From Legionella massiliensis (lineage in GTDB: Bacteria; Pseudomonadota; Gammaproteobacteria; Legionellales; Legionellaceae): DNA of 64,000 nucleotides. The DNA lies in assembly GCF_000756815.1 (NCBI RefSeq), contig NZ_CCVW01000001.1, positions 1,168,001-1,232,000 on the forward strand, in the 5' to 3' direction. Shown one piece after another: positions 1 through 9,130 of the stretch. Made by a program: the position numbers and the translations under genes. Within the stretch, counting starts at the first letter, position 1; each line of letters starts with the position of its first letter. The notes beneath the pieces were generated by a model. The model saw only the letters and a list, made by a program, of their open reading frames with translations. It was not told the DNA's origin and searched no databases.

Positions 1-693
1 ACAAAAGAGTGGTTTTTCGGGTTGGTAATGACTCTCCAATTTTCCTGGTACTCTGATAGACGTCTGATCCTTAAATTGTTGCCTGGCTAAAACGGAATGG
101 ATGTGGTTTTCATCAATGGTTCCATGCCTTAAAATTTCGTAGCTTTGTGGATTGGTTGCCGCAACAATAGTTGATTCAATGCCTACTTGGCAGCGGCCAC
201 CATCCAAAATTAATAAATCGTCATGCTGAAAACTATAGCGCACATGTTCGGCTGTTGTCGGGCTAATCTTTCCAAAAGGGTTTGCTGAGGGAGCGACCAA
301 AGGAAAATCAAGCTTTTGCAACAGCTCTTGCGCAAGAGAATGCTTGGGGCAGCGGATAGCAACAGTATCTTGCCCGCCAGTTATAGACGGACTGACCTGC
401 CCAGCTTTGCTTTTGAAGACTAAGGTAAGGGGGCCTGGCCAGAAGTTATCAATCAAGATCTGCGCATAATCAGGCACATGAGCAACCCAGCGGGATAAAT
501 CAGCATTTTCTGCTACATGCATAATTAAGGGATGATTTAAGGGTCTGTTTTTTAGCGTATAGATTTTGCGAATTGCCTGCTCATTCGCGGCATTACCCGC
601 AAGACCGTAAACAGTTTCTGTAGGGATAGCTACAATATCGCCTTGTTGCAAATGAGTGAGGGCTAACTCAAGATCGGTTGTAATAGTGCTCAT
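1..693 (-). CDS. tsaC: Threonylcarbamoyl-AMP synthase (Sua5/YrdC/TsaC), 3' end outside window
   Basis: Makes threonylcarbamoyl-AMP from threonine, bicarbonate and ATP, the first step of the universal t6A37 modification of ANN-decoding tRNAs. Translating the minus strand from the ATG at 691-693 gives a YrdC-fold protein: an early PTETVYGLAG substrate-loop motif, then KNRPLNHPLIMHV, FWPGPLTLVF, TVAIRCPKH and a late SANPFGKISPT segment. About 230 codons are present and the frame is still open at base 1, so the C terminus is cut off. The long form suggests a Sua5-like tail may follow, which cannot be seen. Reading is leftward, divergent from proA. Confidence 0.9.
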   Translation of the reverse strand, partial: MSTITTDLELALTHLQQGDIVAIPTETVYGLAGNAANEQAIRKIYTLKNRPLNHPLIMHVAENADLSRWVAHVPDYAQILIDNFWPGPLTLVFKSKAGQVSPSITGGQDTVAIRCPKHSLAQELLQKLDFPLVAPSANPFGKISPTTAEHVRYSFQHDDLLILDGGRCQVGIESTIVAATNPQSYEILRHGTIDENHIHSVLARQQFKDQTSIRVPGKLESHYQPEKPLFC

Positions 694-1248
694 TTAAATT
701 CATCAATCTCCCAAAGAACTTATCTGATTTTCCCTATCAGGAAAAAGCGAGTGTCGAATTATTACTCAAAACTATTGTGAGGCAAAGTTAAATTTATAAA
801 ATAACGTCAGTTATGGACGAGAATCGTTAAAATAATTTTTTTAAATACATAAATACAATAGTGGTATCAATTTTAACTAAGATAACAAATTGAATTACAT
901 ATTGGTTCGAATTCAGATTCCCAAGCAATAAAAGTTATGTTAGCGTGAATAAGGCCTGAAGATTATTTTACGGACATTAATGAGGCCGATCTTCATTCGA
1001 AACTCGGAAAGTCAAACTTATAGGTCAGTTCCAATTTGTTGTTATCTAGCTTTAAAAGCATGGAACGTTTTTTAAGTTTAAGAGCTGGCTGCCAATTCGT
1101 ACACCCACTCCCATTATTTTGATTTTTAATGCTTTTCTGACGTAATTATGCGGAGCATATTGTATTGGCAATAAGCGTTGGCATGGAAAAGTTAACAATA
1201 GGGCAAACTGGTCCTGTTTGCCTCAAGGATTAAAAGGAGAAAATATAA
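694..1248. other. Intergenic region between divergent tsaC and proA
   Basis: About 555 bases without a convincing gene. It must hold the promoters of the two divergent genes. I see an A+T-rich stretch (roughly 780-900) but no -35/-10 pair good enough to call. The proA ribosome binding site (AAAGGAGA, near 1232-1239) lies at the right end. No repeat or RNA gene was recognised. Confidence 0.5.
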
Positions 1249-2904
1249 ATGCGACCAAATTATCTAACCCCACTAGCAGCGTCATTAGCTATTATTTTAG
1301 CTCCCTCTGTGAAGGCAGCTGAAGAAGTCCTACTGCAGACTGAATCGTTCAACGTATTAAAGCAACAATTCCAGTTTTCCCTACCAGGTACAGCCAAAGC
1401 AGCTCTAACATCCCCAGAGACTCTGCAATTTATTAAGCAATATAAAGATGAGAACCAGGTTACCCATATTCGTATGCAACAAAAATATTCTGGCTTTGAT
1501 GTTTATGGTGGCTATGTCATTCTACATGGTAAACGTATTGCCAAGAATTTGTTGACTACGCAAAATGAGGTGCAGGTCAATGGAAGAGTCTATCGTGATT
1601 TGCAAAACGAATTGGGACAGCCAACCGCTGACTTGGTTAAGAATGCGGATCTTGCCTTAGAGCAGTTCAAAGGACAATTTGCCGGATTGGAGCTCAGTGA
1701 GGGACAGGTTAAGCCAATTGTCTATATTGATGAAGCTCATAAAGCCCATTGGGCTTATCGTGTTAGTGTCTTTATTCAGCACTATGATCGAATCCCAGAA
1801 AGACCCTCAGCGATTATTGATGCCAAAAACTATACCCCCTTTTTACAATGGGATGATATCAAAACGGCAAATTTAGCCGTAAAAGGAATGGGTTATGGTG
1901 GTAATACTAAGACAGGGCAGTATATTTTTGATGGCCAAACCTTCCCACTTCTGGATATAACCCGTAATACCTTATTGCGTACCTGCTATATGGAAAATAC
2001 TGCTGTGAAAGTGGTTGATATGAAGCATGGTTACGCCTCTTTTAATAGCCCAATGAAATTCAGTTGTAAGAAGAATACAGGGAACGATAAAAATACGTTT
2101 TGGACTGGCTATCAAGGCGATGGTTACGATAAAGAGAATGGCGCTTTCTCGCCAATGAATGATGCAATGTATTCTGGTTATGTGATCAAGCGCATGTATA
2201 AAGATTGGTATGGTATCGAAGTATTAACTGAAAAGAGCGGTATATTCGGTGAGACTAAACAGCCAATGCAGCTCATCATGCGTGTCCACTATGGCAGCAA
2301 TTATGAGAATGCCTATTGGGATGGCAAGCAGATGACCTTTGGGGATGGTGATGACATGATGTATCCCTTAGTGTCGCTGGAGATTGGGGCTCATGAAGTC
2401 AGCCATGGTTTCACTGAGCAACATGCAAATCTTGAATATGTTGCTCATTCGGGTGGAATTAATGAATCGTTTTCAGATATGGCTGCGAAAGCTGCTGAAT
2501 TCTATTCGACACAAAAGAATACCTGGACTATCGGTGCAGACATAGTGAAAGAGGGCAGTGGAATGAAAGCTCTGCGTTATATGGATCAACCAAGTCGAGA
2601 TGGAGAGTCAATCGATTCTGCAGATAAATATACTAAAGGGCTAGATGTTCACTTCTCCAGCGGTGTGTTCAATCGCTTATTCTATCTAATATCATCAACC
2701 AATGGCTGGAATGCTCAGCTAGCATTTAAGGTGATGGTGAAGGCTAATATGGCTTATTGGCAGCCAACAACAACCTTTGCTGAAGCCGGCTGTGGTGTTC
2801 TCAATGCGACAAACGACTTTAAGCTCCCGCTTGAAGATGTGAAAGCCGCATTGCGTAAGGTTGCAATAGATCCTGACACTTGCCCTGCGTTGATCAATAG
2901 CTAA
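1249..2904 (+). CDS. proA: Secreted M4 zinc metalloprotease (ProA/Msp, legiolysin type)
   Basis: Secreted thermolysin-family endoprotease, in Legionella a type II secretion substrate that degrades host and environmental proteins and processes other exoproteins. The sequence shows a signal peptide (residues 1-23, ending VKA), a long FTP/PepSY-type propeptide to about residue 205, and the M4 catalytic domain. Zinc ligands are in HEVSH (His382, His386) and in GGINESFSD (Glu406). The proton-shuttle His lies in GLDVHFSSGVFN (about 468). Length (551 aa) fits the family (ProA is about 543). A strong RBS precedes the ATG. The stop overlaps the convergent hydrolase gene by 4 bases. Confidence 0.95.
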   Translation: MRPNYLTPLAASLAIILAPSVKAAEEVLLQTESFNVLKQQFQFSLPGTAKAALTSPETLQFIKQYKDENQVTHIRMQQKYSGFDVYGGYVILHGKRIAKNLLTTQNEVQVNGRVYRDLQNELGQPTADLVKNADLALEQFKGQFAGLELSEGQVKPIVYIDEAHKAHWAYRVSVFIQHYDRIPERPSAIIDAKNYTPFLQWDDIKTANLAVKGMGYGGNTKTGQYIFDGQTFPLLDITRNTLLRTCYMENTAVKVVDMKHGYASFNSPMKFSCKKNTGNDKNTFWTGYQGDGYDKENGAFSPMNDAMYSGYVIKRMYKDWYGIEVLTEKSGIFGETKQPMQLIMRVHYGSNYENAYWDGKQMTFGDGDDMMYPLVSLEIGAHEVSHGFTEQHANLEYVAHSGGINESFSDMAAKAAEFYSTQKNTWTIGADIVKEGSGMKALRYMDQPSRDGESIDSADKYTKGLDVHFSSGVFNRLFYLISSTNGWNAQLAFKVMVKANMAYWQPTTTFAEAGCGVLNATNDFKLPLEDVKAALRKVAIDPDTCPALINS

Positions 2905-3779
2905 TCTTGATAAAATTGAGCCAGGCACTGAGCAACAGCGCCTGGTTGCTCCATGTGTATATGATGCCCGCCCTCTAAATGGTAAATTTGTAAGTCGTTT
3001 ACTGTCTTAACTCTTTCGCTCATGATGTTGCTATCAAACCCAAAGCCCTGAGATGCCCAGATTAAACAGGATTTAGCGCGAATTCCTTTTAAGCAAGATA
3101 ATACTTGCCCCTCAGTCATTGTAAGAGGGCTTGTTAGTAACAAGCGCCGGTCATGGCGCCAATAGAACTGTTCTTCTTTTTCTTCCAATCCGCGCTGCGC
3201 AAGAATTGCTGCTAATTCTTTGGATAAATAACCTCGTTTAGCTCGGGCTAATGCTGCTTGCTCGAGAGATTGATAAGGTTTTGCGCTTTTGTTCGCTTCC
3301 TTGCTAATTAACTGCGAATACCTTGACAATTGATCGCGACAGCTAAAGTCTGGATTAGAAAATGGGCCTAGACCTTCGATTAATGCCATTGACAATATTT
3401 GCTCGGGAACAACACCTGCAATAAGGCTGGCTAAACAGGCACCCATAGAATGTCCCAAAAGATGGATCTGACCAAGCCCCAGGGCTTTGATAACTTGCAA
3501 AATATTAAAGATGCCATCTGAAAAATGGTAATAGCAACCCTCGGAAAGGTGAGAAGAATAGCCGTGACCCGGGAAATCAATTGCGATGAAATAAAACTGC
3601 TTCTCCAAATAAGGCGCTAATAAATCAAAGGAATTAGCATTATCGAGCCAACCATGAAGAGCTAGCATAGGTGGCAATGCCGGATTTCCCCAGGTTTTAT
3701 AGCCAATTGTGAAGCCAGGAATAGTTAGTGTTGTGGAGTCCATCGCTAAAATTACAAAGAGAGAACCTTTATTAATCAT
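2901..3779 (-). CDS. Alpha/beta hydrolase, serine hydrolase-like
   Basis: Cytoplasmic alpha/beta-hydrolase of about 280 residues, substrate unknown. Visible motifs: the oxyanion-hole stretch LALHGWLDNANSFD, the strand/turn AIDFPGHGYSS, the nucleophile elbow GHSMGA, and a late GGHHIHMEQP supplying the catalytic His. The pattern most resembles the MhpC/SERHL group. The start is uncertain: the ATG at 3779 gives 12 extra residues, and the ATG at 3743 (MDSTTLTIPG) fits the fold better, but neither has a strong RBS. Convergent with proA, overlapping its stop by 4 bases. Confidence 0.85.
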   Translation of the reverse strand: MINKGSLFVILAMDSTTLTIPGFTIGYKTWGNPALPPMLALHGWLDNANSFDLLAPYLEKQFYFIAIDFPGHGYSSHLSEGCYYHFSDGIFNILQVIKALGLGQIHLLGHSMGACLASLIAGVVPEQILSMALIEGLGPFSNPDFSCRDQLSRYSQLISKEANKSAKPYQSLEQAALARAKRGYLSKELAAILAQRGLEEKEEQFYWRHDRRLLLTSPLTMTEGQVLSCLKGIRAKSCLIWASQGFGFDSNIMSERVKTVNDLQIYHLEGGHHIHMEQPGAVAQCLAQFYQD

Positions 3780-3916
3780 AGCTTAGTAGATGCTTCATTG
3801 CTATTGGCTAAACTATCGAAGCGGGATCTGCTTGCGGGAGTCATGTATTTCATACCACCGACAGACCCCGGAGTCGGTCGGCGCCGCGGAGATTCGGCAT
3901 TATTCCACATCTCACC

Positions 3917-4122
3917 CCGAATTCCCGCGGCTTGACCCATAGGTATCTACACAAATGTCTCTCCTTGTCGCAACATTACGTCATATTACGTCATCCAGAG
4001 CGTAGCGAAGGATCTCCTGAATGTGGCACCGTGCTAGTCCCGGAGATCCTTCGCTACGCTCTGGATGACGTGTGTCTATTACAGTCACTTGTGTAGATAC
4101 CTATGGGCTTGACCGCGGGATC
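3917..4122. repeat. Nested palindromic repeats (family A inside family C)
   Basis: An outer inverted pair (CCCGCGGCTTGACCCATAGG at about 3923 against CCTATGGGCTTGACCGCGGG at about 4100, with the shared arm CCATAGGTATCTACACAA) encloses a near-perfect 82-bp palindrome at 3989-4070 with arms beginning CGTCATCCAGAGCGTAGCGA and its complement. The inner unit recurs at 22786-22865 and 38032-38112 and in decayed form at 38761-38925. The outer unit recurs in part at 23297-23340 and 27839-27914. Non-coding. This explains most of the 437-base gap between the hydrolase and the next gene. Confidence 0.85.
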
Positions 4123-4216
4123 TAGGTATCTTGGGCCATTGCTAGTGCAAATGACTAAGCTGCTTATCTCTATAGATAGTGTTATGCTTAAATGAGTTAA
4201 TTAACCAAAAGTTAGT

Positions 4217-4987
4217 ATGTCTCAATCGCCACGCAGCCTATCCCTGATAACCTACAATATCCACAAAGGGTTTGGGTTAGGCAAGGTACGTTTTCTTCTG
4301 CCGGAAATGCGAGATGCTTTGTCGGCATTAAACCCTGATTTTGTTTTCTTACAAGAGGTGCAGGGTGAGCATCGTCGTCGTGAAAAACGTATTACTGCCT
4401 GGCCTGACTCACCGCAATTTGAATATATCGCTGAGGAGATTTGGCCTCATTTTCTGTATGCAAAAAATGCCATCTATCAATCAGGTCATCATGGCAATGC
4501 TATTTTGAGCAAATATGTGTTTGATCGCTTCGAAAATATTAATCTGTCCACAATGAATCGGGCTTCCCGCAGTATTTTGCATGGCCAAATAAGAATAGAG
4601 GGAGAGCCACCGATTACCGTACATTTACTGTGTGTCCATTTAGGCTTGTTCAAGACAGAACGAGCGTCACAATGCAGGGCTTTGATGCAAAGGATAAGTG
4701 AGGCTGTGCCTGAGAATGAACCTCTCTTGATGGCAGGTGATTTCAATGATTGGCGTCATCATTTATCAGGACTATTAGCGGATGAGCTTAATATTAAAGA
4801 GGCTTTTTATAGCATGAAAGGAAAACATGCACGTTCATTTCCAGCTATAAGGCCAGCCTTGTGTGTTGATCGTATCTATTATCGTGGTATGCAAGTTGCT
4901 GATGTGCAGTGTTTAAAGGGCAAGCCATGGCGAATGTTGTCGGATCATGTTCCATTACTAGCACGATTTGAATTTACTAATGAGTAA
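4217..4987 (+). CDS. Endonuclease/exonuclease/phosphatase (EEP) family protein
   Basis: Metal-dependent phosphodiesterase fold (DNase I/exonuclease III superfamily), 256 aa, no signal peptide. Conserved EEP blocks are all present: TYNIHKGFG (Asn metal ligand), FLQEVQGEH (Glu), HGNAILSKY, MAGDFNDW (Asp/Asn) and the terminal SDHVPLLARF (Asp-His). Sequence style is close to the YbhP-type group often found near cardiolipin synthase genes. The substrate, nucleic acid or phospholipid head group, cannot be decided. Stands alone between repeat-bearing gaps. Confidence 0.85.
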   Translation: MSQSPRSLSLITYNIHKGFGLGKVRFLLPEMRDALSALNPDFVFLQEVQGEHRRREKRITAWPDSPQFEYIAEEIWPHFLYAKNAIYQSGHHGNAILSKYVFDRFENINLSTMNRASRSILHGQIRIEGEPPITVHLLCVHLGLFKTERASQCRALMQRISEAVPENEPLLMAGDFNDWRHHLSGLLADELNIKEAFYSMKGKHARSFPAIRPALCVDRIYYRGMQVADVQCLKGKPWRMLSDHVPLLARFEFTNE

Positions 4988-5087
4988 TGTTCACGGATTC
5001 ATGGAACAGCCGTAATCGCTCCACACCGTCATTGCGAGCAGAGTGAAGCAATCTAGAGTTCGCAATGACATAAGGCGCTGAGATCTA

Positions 5088-6095
5088 TTACATCTCGCTT
5101 TGGTATTCACCAAAGCAGGCAGCACTATTCAATCGAGCGCGTTTTAGCAAAGCGTCTTGTGCAGCTTTGACATTCTCTGGTTTACCGCCCCAGGTTTTCA
5201 AACAATCTTCTTGCAGTGCACGACCGTAAGAGAAACTTAGGTTCCAAGGTTGGTAGCCTGCACTATTAATCGCATTCAAATTGGCAGTAGCTTCAACAGG
5301 TGTTTGACCGCCTGACAGGAAATTAATTGTTGGTACTGCTGCGGGAACATTATTGCGGAACACTGAAAGTGTATAATCAGCTACTTCTTCAGGTGAGCTG
5401 AAGGGGCTTACGCTTTTACCGCAGGTAACCATAGATGGTTTGAGGACAATGTGCTCTAACTCAACCTGATGAATAAACAGTGCATGGAACAGTTCATGAA
5501 GTACCATTTCGCACGCTTCTGCACAATGTTCGATAGTATGATTGCCATCCATCAGAACTTCAGGCTCAACAATTGGAACAATTCCTAAAGATTGGCAGGT
5601 TGCGGCATAGCGAGCAAGCATTTCTGCGCCGGCTTTGATTGCTGTTAAACTTGGAGTGTATTCAGAAATAGTATAAACATTACGCCATTTTGCGAATTTG
5701 GCACCTAACTTCTTGAAGTGCTCTAAACGCTCGACCAAACCATCTAAACCTTGAGTCACTTTTTCATTATCTGTATTAGCCAGGTCAACTAAACCCTTGT
5801 CTACCTTGATTCCAGGTACAATTCCCTTATTGGCAAATAATTCAGCAATTGGTGTACCATTCTCATCTTTATGCTCGAAGGTTTCTTCAAATAAAATCAC
5901 GCCATTGATGTATTGCTCCAGATCGGGGGTTGTGGCTAGCAACAGGCGATAATCACGGCGACTTTCTACAGTGTTTTCAACACCAATAGAGTCGAAACGT
6001 TTTCCAATAGTGCCACTGCTTTCGTCAGCAGCAAGAATACCTTTACCATCTTGCAGGAGTATCTCCATAGTTGCTGATAATTCATCGTAATGCAT
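5088..6095 (-). CDS. Class I fructose-bisphosphate aldolase
   Basis: Cleaves fructose 1,6-bisphosphate to DHAP and glyceraldehyde 3-phosphate through a lysine Schiff base. Motifs typical of class I aldolase: GKGILAADESSGTIGKRF near the N terminus, AKWRNVY, EPEVLMDG, the Schiff-base lysine block IVLKPSMV, and FLSGGQTPVEAT. A longer frame begins at 6113, but the ATG at 6095 (MHYDELS) is preferred because AGGAG (complement of 6106-6110) lies at the right distance. 335 aa, normal for the family. Follows the flavin reductase gene by 45 bases and is probably cotranscribed with it. Confidence 0.93.
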   Translation of the reverse strand: MHYDELSATMEILLQDGKGILAADESSGTIGKRFDSIGVENTVESRRDYRLLLATTPDLEQYINGVILFEETFEHKDENGTPIAELFANKGIVPGIKVDKGLVDLANTDNEKVTQGLDGLVERLEHFKKLGAKFAKWRNVYTISEYTPSLTAIKAGAEMLARYAATCQSLGIVPIVEPEVLMDGNHTIEHCAEACEMVLHELFHALFIHQVELEHIVLKPSMVTCGKSVSPFSSPEEVADYTLSVFRNNVPAAVPTINFLSGGQTPVEATANLNAINSAGYQPWNLSFSYGRALQEDCLKTWGGKPENVKAAQDALLKRARLNSAACFGEYQSEM

Positions 6096-6140
6096 AGTAT
6101 TAATTCTCCTCATCTTTACATTAAATTTTGTTTGTTTGAT

Positions 6141-6884
6141 TTATCTCGTTGGCGCAGAAATATATTTTTCACGAATAATTTGCTGCATGCCAAATCCTTG
6201 TTCTTTTAAATAATTGAAGGCTTCGTCGATCATACCGGGATTTCCACATAAATAAACGGTATCTTCCTGGGGATTTAGAGAGAGCTCGGGAAAGGCGTGT
6301 TGAACATAACCGCTGTACTCATAGTCACTAAGATTATCTTTTTCTGCACGACTTAGATGGGCACGAAAGGTTACTTGGGGGAATTCGGCTGCAAAGTCTT
6401 TAAATTCATTCCCATAAAGTATGTCTTCACGTTTTTGCACTCCTTGTAAGATAGCTACTCTTAGCTCGGGAGATATTTGCAGGCGGCGCTTAAGTTCATC
6501 AATCATAGCGCGATAAGGCGTGACTCCCGTGCTGGTCGCCACTAAAATGTAACGCTTTGGCATTTCATCTTTGAGGATCAATCGACCAAAAGGTCCGTTG
6601 ATGTTAATAGTGTCGCCTGGTTTTAAATTAAATAGTAATTCAGTGCCTGGTCCACCCTTAACATAGCCAGCAGCAAACTCAATACGATTGTTTTGTCCTG
6701 GTACATTAGCGATACTATAACTACGCTTGAGAATTTTTCCATCTTTCTCAAAATGGATAGTGATAAATTGCCCAGGTAAATAAGTGAACACTGAGGGGTT
6801 CTCTACTCTGAAAACAAAGTGTTTCACAAAAGAAGACAGCATGTAGGCATCTTCTAAAATAATAGGAAAGGTTATGACTGACAT
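6141..6884 (-). CDS. FAD/NAD(P)-binding oxidoreductase, ferredoxin-NADP reductase family
   Basis: Cytoplasmic flavoprotein of the FNR superfamily, 247 aa. N-terminal FAD domain with YLPGQFITI and the flavin-binding RSYSIAN motif (about residues 54-60). C-terminal NAD(P) domain with LVATSTGVTPYRAM and the terminal YLCGNPGMIDE block. No iron-sulfur or globin domain is fused, so it is a stand-alone NAD(P)H:flavin/ferredoxin reductase. The electron partner is unknown. Transcribed leftward, directly upstream of the aldolase gene and divergent from dotV. Confidence 0.88.
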   Translation of the reverse strand: MSVITFPIILEDAYMLSSFVKHFVFRVENPSVFTYLPGQFITIHFEKDGKILKRSYSIANVPGQNNRIEFAAGYVKGGPGTELLFNLKPGDTININGPFGRLILKDEMPKRYILVATSTGVTPYRAMIDELKRRLQISPELRVAILQGVQKREDILYGNEFKDFAAEFPQVTFRAHLSRAEKDNLSDYEYSGYVQHAFPELSLNPQEDTVYLCGNPGMIDEAFNYLKEQGFGMQQIIREKYISAPTR

Positions 6885-6978
6885 AATAATTTACAACGTA
6901 TTTTAAGAGAGCTACTAATATAGGGGAAAAATTATGCATTGCAATAGTAAGCAAAAGAATTGAGTATATAATTAGACT

Positions 6979-7500
6979 ATGAGTACTGGTACTGACCTGG
7001 TCACAATCATCGGCAACGTAAGCCGTTCGATGTTTCCTGTACAATATCTTCTCTCCGCCTTCGCTTACGTGTTGGGAACCGCTTTCTTTATGATAGGAAT
7101 TGCTAAATTAAAGAAAATTGGTGAATCTCGAGGACGGTCACAAGAGAAATTATTTGTTCCCATTGCCTATTTTTTAGGCGGGTCAGCCCTGCTTTTTATT
7201 CCGACAACCGTATCAGGTTTTGCGAATACTGCTTTTGGTACGGGCAATATTCTGCAATATACCAGTTATAATCCTTTTGACGTCTATAGCTCGATGGCAA
7301 CAGTCATTAAGACTGCAGGAATTATCTGGTTTATACGTGGCTGTGTCTTGTTGGTAGGCTCAAGCAAACCAGGGGAGCAGCATGGACCAAAAGGCTTAGC
7401 CTTCCTTTGTGCAGGTGTCTTAGCAATGAATTTTCAAAATACCACGGCGATGGCCTCGGCAATAATGGGACAATTATCCAATCTGACAAAAGGCAGCTAG
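6979..7500 (+). CDS. dotV: DotV/IcmC(DotE)-like Dot/Icm type IVB secretion membrane protein
   Basis: Small inner-membrane protein (173 aa) resembling the IcmC/DotE family of the Dot/Icm type IVB secretion apparatus. Four hydrophobic segments are visible at about residues 18-38, 56-76, 109-127 and 137-157. The family-like features are the N-terminal VTIIGNVSRSMFPVQYLLSA and the following GIAKLKKIGE loop. dotV is recalled as lying apart from the two main dot/icm clusters in this same gene neighbourhood (near rpoN/ptsH in L. pneumophila), which matches here. The alternative is another IcmC/DotE paralog. Its role in the complex is structural and poorly defined. Confidence 0.72.
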   Translation: MSTGTDLVTIIGNVSRSMFPVQYLLSAFAYVLGTAFFMIGIAKLKKIGESRGRSQEKLFVPIAYFLGGSALLFIPTTVSGFANTAFGTGNILQYTSYNPFDVYSSMATVIKTAGIIWFIRGCVLLVGSSKPGEQHGPKGLAFLCAGVLAMNFQNTTAMASAIMGQLSNLTKGS

Positions 7501-7552
7501 CCTAATCCTCGCAACAGTTCATCAAAATTCTGTATTGCCCCCTGAGCGGATA

Positions 7553-7834
7553 CTATTCCTCTTCACCGCAGATTTTCAAATTATTCGCTTTAGCGAAGTC
7601 AAGAATGGCTTGATAGACTTGTGGGCTTGATTCTTTTAGTTTGGGATCAAGTAGTACACATTTGTAGCCTTCGGTATTCACGCTAGGTTGTAACAGAGGA
7701 GAGTAATGAATTCGTCTGTCTTTAAAACTAGCCATGGTCCCGCTCATCCGCTCAGCCCAGTCACTAGGACGAAAAGCCTTACCTTGCGGTGTTACTCCTT
7801 CAATAACAATTTTTTTGTTCTCGGGATCAGTCAT
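7553..7834 (-). CDS. DUF3579 family protein
   Basis: Small soluble protein of 93 aa recognised as DUF3579 by IVIEGVTPQGKAFRPSDWAERMSG followed by a basic central part (residues about 35-50) and LDPKLKESSPQVYQAILDFAKANNL. The family is widespread in beta/gammaproteobacteria and has no established function. Convergent with dotV (52-base gap) and divergent from pssA. Confidence 0.8.
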   Translation of the reverse strand: MTDPENKKIVIEGVTPQGKAFRPSDWAERMSGTMASFKDRRIHYSPLLQPSVNTEGYKCVLLDPKLKESSPQVYQAILDFAKANNLKICGEEE

Positions 7835-7959
7835 ATTTAATGTATTTTAAAAACAGTATGTCTATTATAGCACCATAGTGGTGAAACAATGAAGCGATAG
7901 CAGGCAGGGCGTTTGTTATGTTAGCATGTTAGCGTTTTTATTTAAGACGGAAAACTGTT

Positions 7960-8709
7960 GTGAATCAAAAAGAAAGTCATTCTGGTATTTATTTACTACC
8001 GAACCTGTTTACCACAGCAAGTTTATTTGCTGCTTTTTATTCGATTGTTGCTTCAATGAAAATGCAATATGAAGTCGCAGCAATTGCTATTTTTATCGGG
8101 ATGATTGCAGATGGTCTGGATGGGCGTATTGCTCGCCTTACCAATACACAAACCGCTTTTGGTGGTGAATATGACAGTTTGTCTGATATGGTTACCTTTG
8201 GTGTTGCTCCATCTTTGTTAATGTATAGTTGGAATCTTCATAATTTGGGAAAAATCGGCTGGCTTGTTGCATTTATGTATACTGCTGCTGTTGCTTTGCG
8301 GCTTGCTCGTTTTAATACTCAAATTGAAACCTCGGATAAACGCTATTTCCAGGGGCTTGCCTGCCCACCGGCTGCTGCAATAGTCTCCTCGCTGGTATGG
8401 TTCAGTTATCAAAATCAGCTAGAACATTTTGCCTTTACTATTCTTACGGCAATTATTGCCTTCTTCGTCGCGGTGTTAATGGTAAGCAATATCCGCTATT
8501 ACAGTTTTAAAGAGATTGATTTTAAAGGAAAAGTCCCCTTTCTTTATCTTCTTTTAATGGTAATTCTTTTTGTAGCGATTGCTGCAAATCCTTCCGTAGT
8601 TTTATTTACAGGATTTGTAATTTATTCCTTATCGGGGCCTGTGCAAACGCTTTTTATTTTGCAACGAATGCGCAAACAGCGTCAGCAAAATTCGGATGAG
8701 GGTTCTTAA
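7960..8709 (+). CDS. pssA: CDP-diacylglycerol-serine O-phosphatidyltransferase
   Basis: Integral membrane enzyme that makes phosphatidylserine from CDP-diacylglycerol and serine, the precursor of phosphatidylethanolamine. The CDP-alcohol phosphotransferase signature is complete: DGLDGRIARLTN...GGEYDSLSD (about residues 51-76). Six or so membrane spans follow the usual layout. At 249 aa it is the Bacillus-type PssA, not the phospholipase D-like E. coli enzyme. Translation appears to start at GTG (7960); only a weak purine stretch precedes it. CDP-diacylglycerol would come from CdsA encoded at 28.8 kb. Confidence 0.88.
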   Translation: MNQKESHSGIYLLPNLFTTASLFAAFYSIVASMKMQYEVAAIAIFIGMIADGLDGRIARLTNTQTAFGGEYDSLSDMVTFGVAPSLLMYSWNLHNLGKIGWLVAFMYTAAVALRLARFNTQIETSDKRYFQGLACPPAAAIVSSLVWFSYQNQLEHFAFTILTAIIAFFVAVLMVSNIRYYSFKEIDFKGKVPFLYLLLMVILFVAIAANPSVVLFTGFVIYSLSGPVQTLFILQRMRKQRQQNSDEGS

Positions 8710-8816
8710 ATCTGGTTCACCTTCGGGTGAAGGGATAATAAGCGAGGGAATAGATCACTCCAAGATTTTTACATCTCACGTGAGCTATTACTAAGCAAGG
8801 GTGTGAACGCTTACAA

Positions 8817-9086
8817 CTATTCAGCTTCGCCAAATAGATTATTGATCAAGGCTGTAATAGCTTTTTCCATTTCTACTTCGTCAGGTCCATCAATCTGTAA
8901 AGTCAATTCACTACCTTTACTGGCAGCAAGCATCATAACTCCCATAATGCTTTTACCATTCACAGTTTGGGAATCTTTGGTGACGTCAAGATGGCTTTGA
9001 AATTTCGAGGCAGTAGAAACGAATTTCGCAGAAGCTCGAGCATGCAAACCTAATTTATTAATGATTGTAATTTTCGTTTTTATCAT
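8817..9086 (-). CDS. ptsH: HPr-like phosphocarrier protein (NPr)
   Basis: Phosphocarrier of the phosphotransferase system, 89 aa. The phosphorylated His is in NKLGLHARAS (His16) and the regulatory-Ser region is GKSIMGVMML. It relays phosphate to EIIA. With ptsN, hpf and rpoN next door and no sugar permease in view, it is the nitrogen-PTS type (NPr) and acts in regulation, not sugar uptake. Gene order rpoN-hpf-ptsN-ptsH is usual, but no rapZ or hprK is found between ptsN and ptsH here. Confidence 0.92.
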   Translation of the reverse strand: MIKTKITIINKLGLHARASAKFVSTASKFQSHLDVTKDSQTVNGKSIMGVMMLAASKGSELTLQIDGPDEVEMEKAITALINNLFGEAE

Positions 9087-9130
9087 GGCCCCTGCAATTT
9101 AGCATGTGTTGCAATTTTCTACAATGATTG

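Noticed and set aside
6748..7044. 98-codon minus-strand ORF spanning the flavin reductase/dotV gap
   Set aside because: Overlaps two real genes and has no conserved sequence.
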